Made by a program: the position numbers and the translations under genes. DNA of 64,000 nucleotides. Origin: Actinomyces mediterranea. GTDB lineage: Bacteria; Actinomycetota; Actinomycetes; Actinomycetales; Actinomycetaceae. Of this stretch, positions 58,546 through 64,000 are shown in pieces (within the stretch, counting starts at the first letter, position 1; each line of letters begins with the position of its first letter). A model generated the notes under the pieces. The model was not told the origin of the DNA. It worked only from the letters and a program-made list of their open reading frames with translations, and made no database searches. The DNA lies in the NCBI RefSeq assembly GCF_900155595.1, contig NZ_FTPB01000003.1, positions 1 through 64,000 of the forward strand, in the 5' to 3' direction.

Positions 58546-59564
58546 CGACTAGTCGTCTCATCTGCCGCATCGGTATGCGTGCGCTTGGACTCAGTCGGCT
58601 GCTCGCCGAGCTGGTCCTCCATGGGGCCGCAGGGGCCGACGACCTCGAATCTGAAAGCGTTCCTGGGCACGATGAGGCCGCGTGCACGTGCGGCGACGAG
58701 CAGCACGACCGCAACCGACAGGCAGAGGAGGACGGCCGTCACCGATCCTTCGAATCCCATGTCACCGCCCGTCAACCACCAGGGCCCCTCGATACGCGCG
58801 GAGAGGAGCCCTGTGTTCTCCAGGCCGTTGCCGGACACGTCGGAGGAGAAGATCCCGCCCTGCATAAAGTTCCATGCGGCGTGGACCCCCATGACCAACC
58901 ACAGTCGGCGTGTGACGATATAGCAGGCACCGAGCAGCACTCCCGCTTCGAGGGCGATCGCGATGGCTCCCCACCAGTCGGCCTCCGGGTTGGCGAGGTG
59001 AGCGGCACCGAAGAGCGCGGAGGTGAGGACCAACGCCCACCATGTGCCGAGCCGGTGCTCGATGAGGCGCAATAGTCCCGCTCGGAAGGCGATTTCCTCC
59101 ACGACGCCCGCGAGGGCGGCCTGAGCGCCGGATGTCACGATGAGCCTGTTCGGGTTGATGCCGACTACTTCGTACGCGCCTAATGCCCACGCGACGGCGA
59201 CGACGATGCTCATAATGATCGCGCCGAGAAGGATGCCAACCGCGAGTTCGCCCGCCCATCCGCGCTTGTCGAAGTCAGTGGCGGGTCGTTGGGCGACGAA
59301 ACGGACGGCGACGATGTAGACACCGATTGAGAGCATGATTGCGACGAGGCTGCGAAGGACTTGCGCAGCCTCGCCCCCGAACATTCCGTGGGGAATGATC
59401 GTGTGGGCGATGATCTGGGCGGTGATCACCCCGAAGCAGAGGACGAGGCCCTGGAGGATCGGCATGCGCCCGGTCGAGGACAGTGCGGCGAGGGCCTTCG
59501 GTCCAGGAGCGGGGATAAAGGGGGCGCCAACGTCAGCACGCCGAGGCGGGATCCAGGTCGTCAT
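58542..59564 (-). CDS. CPBP-family intramembrane metalloprotease
   Basis: Membrane protein of about 340 residues with about eight membrane segments. The CPBP/Abi motifs are present: EEIAFRAGLL (glutamates and Arg), FGAAHLANPE (His) and HAAWNFMQG (His, Asn). In other bacteria such proteins process membrane substrates or give immunity to bacteriocins; the target is unknown. The ATG at 59564 starts MTTWIPPRR; GACACT lies 6 nt upstream, so a leaderless start is possible. Its stop overlaps the start of the ileS leader. Confidence 0.85.
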   Translation of the reverse strand: MTTWIPPRRADVGAPFIPAPGPKALAALSSTGRMPILQGLVLCFGVITAQIIAHTIIPHGMFGGEAAQVLRSLVAIMLSIGVYIVAVRFVAQRPATDFDKRGWAGELAVGILLGAIIMSIVVAVAWALGAYEVVGINPNRLIVTSGAQAALAGVVEEIAFRAGLLRLIEHRLGTWWALVLTSALFGAAHLANPEADWWGAIAIALEAGVLLGACYIVTRRLWLVMGVHAAWNFMQGGIFSSDVSGNGLENTGLLSARIEGPWWLTGGDMGFEGSVTAVLLCLSVAVVLLVAARARGLIVPRNAFRFEVVGPCGPMEDQLGEQPTESKRTHTDAADETTSR

Positions 59565-59588
59565 GCCTCTAGTGTCGCAGAGGCGCAC

Positions 59589-59688
59589 AAATGCACACAG
59601 TCTCGCTCGTGCGACGACCGTCACCGTAACGTGAACCGCAGTATCATGCGGATCGAACGAACACGATGATCGAAGAGTGTGTGCATTT
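59589..59688. repeat. Perfect 11-bp inverted repeat pair upstream of the CPBP gene
   Basis: AAATGCACACA (59589-59599) and its exact complement TGTGTGCATTT (59678-59688) are 78 bp apart, in the gap between the divergent CPBP and trp leader genes. The first copy overlaps the region where the CPBP -35 box would be. A regulator binding both and looping the DNA is possible (inferred). Confidence 0.45.
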
Positions 59689-59751
59689 TCGCGGGTGGTG
59701 GCGCTGGGGCAGATGATGCCTACCCCGCGCATCCAGAATGCGGACATCGGA

Positions 59752-59779
59752 TTGCGCAGGTCACTCCCATCGCTACAGT
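59752..59779 (+). promoter_or_regulatory. trp leader promoter
   Basis: TTGCGC (59752-59757), 16 bp, TACAGT (59774-59779), then 7 nt to the GTG of the trp leader peptide. The spacing suggests the leader peptide itself is translated from a leaderless message. Confidence 0.6.
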
Positions 59780-59786
59780 CATCACC

Positions 59787-59828
59787 GTGACGACATGCAC
59801 AACCCGCACCTGGTGGCGGCTCCCGTAA
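59787..59828 (+). CDS. trpL: trp operon leader peptide
   Basis: Thirteen codons, GTG start and TAA stop, reading MTTCTTRTWWRLP. Two tandem Trp codons (59811-59816) stall ribosomes when charged tRNA-Trp is scarce. The Trp codons lie at the front of strand 1 of the attenuator. No Shine-Dalgarno is present; initiation would be leaderless. Confidence 0.85.
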   Translation: MTTCTTRTWWRLP

Positions 59829-59885
59829 GGCGAGCCGCTCACTGTTGTACCCTATTCACGCTCGCCCTCGTCGGCGGGCGTTTTT
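59816..59885 (+). promoter_or_regulatory. trp transcription attenuator
   Basis: Four pairing segments can be read. Strand 1 GCGGCTC (59816-59822, over the last Trp codon) pairs with strand 2 GAGCCGC (59832-59838). The overlapping strand 2 element GGCGAGC (59829-59835) pairs with strand 3 GCTCGCC (59860-59866) as antiterminator. Strands 3 and 4, CGCTCGCC (59859-59866) and GGCGGGCG (59873-59880), form a terminator followed by TTTTT (59881-59885). A ribosome stalled at the Trp codons frees strand 2, so low tryptophan would allow trpB expression. Confidence 0.88.
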
Positions 59886-59934
59886 CGCACCCGGGCCCGC
59901 CTGACACTCGACCATCAACTCAGGAGAAACCCCG

Positions 59935-61215
59935 ATGACCGCTCACAACCCCGCAGGAGCCGCTCCCACCGCCAACCGCATCCCGACGGGAAGCATTGAC
60001 GGACTCGGCGAGGCGAGAGTCCGCGACACCATCCTCCCCGCATTCTTCGGCCGCTTCGGCGGCCAGGAAGTCCCCGACTTCCTCCTCCCCGCACTCGACG
60101 AACTCGAAGCCGCCTTCACCGAAGCGATGAGCGACTCGGAGTTCCTCGCCGAACTCGACGAGTTGCGCCGCACCTACCTCGGACGCGAGACCCCTCTCTT
60201 CGAATGCCGCAACCTTCCCGTCGGCGGCGGAGCGCGCATCGTCCTCAAGCGCGAGGACCTCGCCCACGGCGGCGCCCACAAGGGGAACAATGTCCTCGGG
60301 CAGGCGCTCTTGGCCAAGAGGATGGGCAAGAAGCGCCTCATCGCAGAGACCGGCGCCGGCCAGCACGGCACCGCCACCGCCATGGTCGCCGCACTCATGG
60401 GAATGGAGTGCACCATTTACATGGGTGCTCACGACGTCGCCCGCCAGCGCCCCAATGTCGAGCGCATGGAGCTCATGGGCGCAACTGTCATCGGCGTCAC
60501 CCAGGGCAATCAGGGCCTCAAGGACGCGATTGACGTCGCCCTCGAAGAGTGGAGTACGCGCCTGGAGGACACCTTCTACCTCCTCGGCTCTGCCACCGGC
60601 CCCCACCCCTTCCCCACTATCGTCCGCACCTTCCAGGAAGTGATCTCCCAAGAATCACGCGCCCAGATGCTCGATCGCTATGGGCGCCTCCCCGACGCGG
60701 TCGTCGCAGCCGTCGGCGGCGGCTCGAACGCCATCGGCTCCTTCGCCAACTACATCGCCGACGAGGGCGTGCGCCTCATCGGCGTTGAGCCCGCCGGAAA
60801 GGGCCTCGATTCGGGCGAGCACGGCGCGCCGATCTGCGCTGGCAGGATCGGTTCCCTCCACGGCATGCGCTCCTTCGTCATGATGAGCGACGAGGGCGAG
60901 GTACTCCCCTCGCATTCCATTTCGGCGGGCCTCGACTACCCGTCGGTCGGCCCCGAGCATGCGATGCTCGCCGACACCGGCCGCGGCGAATACGTCGGCA
61001 TCACCGACGACGAGGCTCTCGAGGCGTTCAAGCTGTTGAGTTGTTGCGAAGGCATCATCCCCGCGATGGAGTCCTCGCACGCCGTGGCGCAGGCGCTGAA
61101 GATGGCGCGCGAGAACATAGAGGCGAATGGGGCGGACGCCGAGCCGCTGCTGCTGCTCGTCAACCTGTCGGGCCGGGGCGACAAGGATATGGAGCAGGTC
61201 GCCGACCGGCTCTGA
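59935..61215 (+). CDS. trpB: Tryptophan synthase beta chain, stand-alone
   Basis: PLP enzyme of 426 residues joining indole and serine to give tryptophan. The PLP lysine is about 116 in [16 protein letters not shown], with [10 protein letters not shown] and the phosphate-binding [10 protein letters not shown]. The motif HKGNN differs slightly from the usual HKTNQ. AGGAG lies 8 nt before the ATG. The gene follows the attenuator, but no trpA or other trp gene is beside it: the next genes are on the other strand after a terminator. Indole salvage, or a partner TrpA encoded elsewhere, are both possible. Confidence 0.95.
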   Translation: MTAHNPAGAAPTANRIPTGSIDGLGEARVRDTILPAFFGRFGGQEVPDFLLPALDELEAAFTEAMSDSEFLAELDELRRTYLGRETPLFECRNLPVGGGARIVLKREDLAHGGAHKGNNVLGQALLAKRMGKKRLIAETGAGQHGTATAMVAALMGMECTIYMGAHDVARQRPNVERMELMGATVIGVTQGNQGLKDAIDVALEEWSTRLEDTFYLLGSATGPHPFPTIVRTFQEVISQESRAQMLDRYGRLPDAVVAAVGGGSNAIGSFANYIADEGVRLIGVEPAGKGLDSGEHGAPICAGRIGSLHGMRSFVMMSDEGEVLPSHSISAGLDYPSVGPEHAMLADTGRGEYVGITDDEALEAFKLLSCCEGIIPAMESSHAVAQALKMARENIEANGADAEPLLLLVNLSGRGDKDMEQVADRL

Positions 61216-61244
61216 ACGGGCCATTTCAAGGACCTGCGAATCGA

Positions 61245-61274
61245 GGCAGACCGGGCGCTGGCGCCCGGTCTGCC
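61245..61274. terminator. Terminator between trpB and the small membrane protein gene
   Basis: Perfect 14-bp palindrome, GGCAGACCGGGCGC facing GCGCCCGGTCTGCC with a 2-nt centre, 29 bp past trpB. No T tract. It lies between convergent genes and could serve both. Confidence 0.7.
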
Positions 61275-61294
61275 CGAATGCGGGCAAGGGAGTC

Positions 61295-61579
61295 TTACTC
61301 GCGCGTCTCTTGCGGCGAGTCTTCCCTGCGTCCCTCGGGCGAGGGCGGCGCCCCCTCTTCGACCTCGACGGCGAGGCTCGACTGTGCCTCTTCCTCCTCA
61401 ACGAATCGGGGCGCTCCCGTTACGAGGATCTCATTCATCGCTTCGAAGGCCGCAGCACCGGACCCGGATCGGCGGCGCCGCCAGTAGATCCACCCTCTTG
61501 ACTCGGCCCGCAGTAAGAACCTATCGATGAGGAGCACTCCCACGACCACGAGAACGAGGATCAGGAGGATTCGCCCCAT
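61295..61579 (-). CDS. Small single-pass membrane protein, DUF6191-like
   Basis: Protein of 94 residues. An N-terminal membrane helix, ILLILVLVVVGVLLIDRFLL, is followed by GWIYWRRRRSGSGAAAFEAMNEIL and an acidic tail. The WRRRR plus FE--NEIL pattern recalls DUF6191 proteins of actinobacteria, whose function is unknown; the match is weak. The ATG at 61579 has GAGGGAG before it and is 8 bp past the SDR stop, so it belongs to the DUF4349-SDR operon. Confidence 0.65.
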   Translation of the reverse strand: MGRILLILVLVVVGVLLIDRFLLRAESRGWIYWRRRRSGSGAAAFEAMNEILVTGAPRFVEEEEAQSSLAVEVEEGAPPSPEGRREDSPQETRE

Positions 61580-61587
61580 GCTCCCTC

Positions 61588-62334
61588 TCAGCCCTTCCGC
61601 GCGACGAGGGTGTTCGTCGCCTGTGCGACGGGCCGGATGATGAGGGAGTCGATGTTGACATGCGAGGGACGAGTGAGCGCCCACACGATCGCGTCAGCGA
61701 CATCCTCAGCGACGAGTGGCGCGGCGACACCCTCGTAGACCTTCTCCGCGGCTTCGGCGCTGCCCAGACGGTTGAGCGAGAACTCCGGCGTCTTCACCAT
61801 GCCCGGAGCGATCTCAATGATGCGGACGGGTTCGCCGACGAGTTCTTGACGCAAGGTGTTAGCGATGATGCGTTCGGCGTGCTTCGCCGCGACGTAGCCG
61901 CCCCCACCGGGGTAGGTGTCGTGCCCCGCCGTCGAGGTGAGGAAGAGGAGGTCACCGCCGCGCTCGCGCATCGCGGGCAGGAATGCACGGGTGCAATGCA
62001 GCGCCGTCATCACATTGCGCTCGTACATGGCGATCCACTTGTCTGGGTCTGCCTCGGCGACGCTGTCCACTCCGAGCGCACCGCCCGCATTATTGACGAG
62101 GGCGTCAACGGGGCCTGCCTCGCTCACCCGTTGGGCCATCGCCTCTACTGCGGCACCGTCACGCAGGTCGACTGCTTCGAATGAGCAGCCCGTTTCAGCG
62201 GCGAGTGCGCGCAGCCGCTCCTCGCGGCGCGCCACTGCGACGACGTCCCATCCGAGCTTCCTCAGTTTGCGAACAGTGGCTTCGCCGATTCCAGTCGATG
62301 CCCCGGTAACGACGGCTTTGCGACGTTCACTCAT
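61588..62334 (-). CDS. Short-chain dehydrogenase/reductase
   Basis: Classical SDR of 248 residues. The cofactor motif TGASTGIG is at 10-17, NNAGG at 81-85, and the catalytic Ser 134, Tyr 147 and Lys 151 are in place (STAG, YVAAK). Basic residues after the second strand (ARREER) suggest NADP(H). Similar to YdfG-like 3-hydroxy acid dehydrogenases, but the substrate is unknown. The start overlaps the DUF4349 stop by 8 nt (ATGAGTGA). Confidence 0.88.
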   Translation of the reverse strand: MSERRKAVVTGASTGIGEATVRKLRKLGWDVVAVARREERLRALAAETGCSFEAVDLRDGAAVEAMAQRVSEAGPVDALVNNAGGALGVDSVAEADPDKWIAMYERNVMTALHCTRAFLPAMRERGGDLLFLTSTAGHDTYPGGGGYVAAKHAERIIANTLRQELVGEPVRIIEIAPGMVKTPEFSLNRLGSAEAAEKVYEGVAAPLVAEDVADAIVWALTRPSHVNIDSLIIRPVAQATNTLVARKG

Positions 62335-63376
62335 GGTCGGCCTCCTCGCTTATCGGGGCGGATTCGCCCTCGATGGATGTCGTGTCGACGCCGACCGCTG
62401 TAGTCTCCGCAGGAGCGAACGCCCCATTGGAGACTGTGGTGGCCGTGGGCGCATTGCGGCGCCACCAGCGCCCCGCGCCATTGTCGGTATTCGTCGCCTG
62501 GAGCGCTCGACGTGCGCGCCGTCTGCGCCACCACCAGATGAGCAACGCCACCAGTGGGACGATGACGATGAGCCACGGGGCGAGCATGATGAGGACGTAG
62601 GCGATGATGTTCATTCCTTCGAGGAAGGACTCCCACGATCTGACCCACACCGACCGCGAGGGGGCGGCTTCGACTGACGGGGAGGACAATTCGATGTCGA
62701 GCGTCGACAGGGCGACGCGGTCCGCGTACCAGGCGCGCTGGGAGTTCAACGAGTCGAGGTCGGCCTGGCGGTTCGTGAGTTCGCGCTCCGCCTCAAGCAC
62801 CTCCCCCGTTGTCGCCGCATCTTTCATGAGTTCGGTGAGCCGAGCGATTGAGGATTCCAGTGCGGCGATCCGCGCATCGAGGTCGGCCACCTGCGCACCG
62901 ACGTCCTCGTTCGTCGTCGTCATCGATTTGACGTCTCCGAGTTCGTGAATCTGGGAGAGGGCTTGATCGAAGGAGGCCGCGGGGATTCGCGCCGTCATAT
63001 TCGCATACGGCAGGTTGGAGCGCGTTGAGAGGGACTGGGAGGCGATCTGGCCTCCATGGGCTCTCACAATATCCGTGATCTGCGATGCGGCGTCGCCGGG
63101 ACTCTCGACGACCATCCGCAGCGATCCAGTGACGATGATCTGTTCATCAACGTCGATTCGAGAGGCGTCTGTGGGGGAGGCGGAGCCAGCGGTCCCCGCG
63201 GTCTTGGTGCCGGAATCCATCGGTTCCGCTGATGAGTCCGCACTGCCCATGCTGTACGAATAGTCTCTGGCCTCGCTGGCCGACGGCATCGAGGACGAGC
63301 ATCCGGACACTGCGATGGCGCATGCGACGCCCAGTGCCGCAGCGTGCGTGAGGACACGGCGGTGTCGAGTGGTCAT
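62327..63376 (-). CDS. DUF4349 lipoprotein
   Basis: Membrane protein of 349 residues. A lipoprotein signal peptide ends in the lipobox AVSGC near residue 25. The DUF4349 domain covers about 75-255, with SLRMVVESPGDAASQI, a coiled coil (about 165-220), and a membrane helix at about 265-290, WLIVIVPLVALLIWWWRRRR. A cytoplasmic tail follows. The function of the family is unknown. AGGAGG lies before the ATG at 63376. First of three overlapping or abutting genes with the SDR. Confidence 0.88.
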   Translation of the reverse strand: MTTRHRRVLTHAAALGVACAIAVSGCSSSMPSASEARDYSYSMGSADSSAEPMDSGTKTAGTAGSASPTDASRIDVDEQIIVTGSLRMVVESPGDAASQITDIVRAHGGQIASQSLSTRSNLPYANMTARIPAASFDQALSQIHELGDVKSMTTTNEDVGAQVADLDARIAALESSIARLTELMKDAATTGEVLEAERELTNRQADLDSLNSQRAWYADRVALSTLDIELSSPSVEAAPSRSVWVRSWESFLEGMNIIAYVLIMLAPWLIVIVPLVALLIWWWRRRRARRALQATNTDNGAGRWWRRNAPTATTVSNGAFAPAETTAVGVDTTSIEGESAPISEEADHE

Positions 63377-63537
63377 ATCAGCCTCCTTGATCGCCACGTG
63401 TCACTACTGTCTCAAAGACTCGCCCCCTCCGCCAGCGTTTGACCGCTTCGCACCCCGATCGACACCTCGGTGCACGACTGCGACACGACGACGATGGCTC
63501 GCAGACATTGGTGGCTGCGGGCCCCTGTCACGGTGGA

Positions 63538-64000
63538 TCAGTGCAGGCCGTAGGCCTTGTGGATCAGCCAGATCGGGTGCACGACATTCGCACCCGTCGC
63601 TGTGCGCAACTGCCAGCGGCAGGTCTCGGTGTCGCACGCCGCCAATTCGACATTCACTTGTTTGATGAAGTCGAAGACGGGTTTGCCGACCGCCTGAGCG
63701 ATGTCGTACTTCTCCTTCTTCATGCCGTAGGTGCCCGCGATGCCGCAGCACGGCTGGTTCGATTCTTTGACGGTCACGCCCGGGATAAGTTCCATGAGTT
63801 CAACGGCGGGCAGGCCCAGCCCCTGTGACTTGAGCTGGCAGGGAGCGTGGTACGGGATGGTCACGTCGATCCGGTTGAAGCCCAGGTCGAGTTCTCCCCT
63901 GTCGTACAGGTGCATGAGGAACTCGCAGATGTCCCATGTGCGCGAGCCGACGTCCTTCAGCTCGGGCGTGTCCATTTCGAGGATCTCGTGGGCCTCGTGG
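63538..64000 (-). CDS. glpC: Anaerobic glycerol-3-phosphate dehydrogenase subunit C, 3' end
   Basis: Last 154 codons of a gene that runs off the right edge. It holds the second CCG domain of the GlpC type: YHAPCQLKSQGLGLPAVELM, SNQPCCGIAGTYGMKKEKY and CDTETCRWQL. These cysteine-rich domains bind haem or Fe-S and anchor the GlpAB dehydrogenase. The frame is open to position 64000. The 160-bp gap before the DUF4349 gene contains no clear promoter. Confidence 0.85.
   Translation of the reverse strand, partial: HEAHEILEMDTPELKDVGSRTWDICEFLMHLYDRGELDLGFNRIDVTIPYHAPCQLKSQGLGLPAVELMELIPGVTVKESNQPCCGIAGTYGMKKEKYDIAQAVGKPVFDFIKQVNVELAACDTETCRWQLRTATGANVVHPIWLIHKAYGLH

Noticed and set aside
57666-59075. 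Plus-strand open frame of 469 codons across the ileS start and the CPBP gene
   Set aside because: It runs through the T-box and two well-supported minus-strand genes, and its product is low-complexity shadow sequence.

Overview
The window is a GC-rich stretch of an actinobacterial chromosome, most likely from the family Actinomycetaceae (Actinomyces/Schaalia-like; the genus is inference). Supporting signs are SepH, DUF3159/DUF3710/DUF4193/DUF5998 genes, a ParC/ParE pair, polyphosphate glucokinase, a mycobacterial-type methionine aminopeptidase, a translational ileS T-box, and many genes that start 6-7 nt after a TANNNT-type -10 box (leaderless mRNAs).

Layout. 0-0.3 kb: promoter and leader of an rRNA operon reading off the left edge. 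0.3-10 kb: tyrS, then argH, an O-antigen-ligase-like membrane protein, argG and a tightly overlapped argC-argJ-argD-argR run under an ARG box; argB and argF are absent. 10-19 kb: flavodoxin, pheST, map, ppgK and aconitase. 19-29 kb: RNA methyltransferase, KimA/APC-type permease, two TrkA proteins, a DUF4193-DUF3710-OB-DUF3159 run, sepH and a phosphodiesterase/DUF5998 pair. 29-39 kb: parC and parE, separated by a fructokinase/sugar-MFS cassette (the kinase is frameshifted) that lies between a GNAT fragment and two full two-domain GNAT genes. 39-49 kb: 2-hydroxyacid dehydrogenase, smc, ndk, dhaKLM and folC. 49-55 kb: an accessory segment with a DUF4143 ATPase, a probable relic of a type III restriction subunit, an unrecognised membrane protein, a secreted PKD-type protein and a DUF6318-type lipoprotein, plus two sets of direct repeats. 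55-64 kb: ileS with a T-box, a CPBP protease, a stand-alone trpB behind a classical trp attenuator, an SDR, a DUF4349 lipoprotein and the 3' end of glpC.

Most of the window is housekeeping. Its strongest unadvertised signals are regulatory: the trp attenuator with a 13-codon WW leader peptide, the SD-sequestering ileS T-box, and the ARG operator over the argC start. The best candidate for undescribed biology is the unrecognised 520-residue membrane protein at 50880-52442 and its neighbours. The sequence does not show that these genes form one system.
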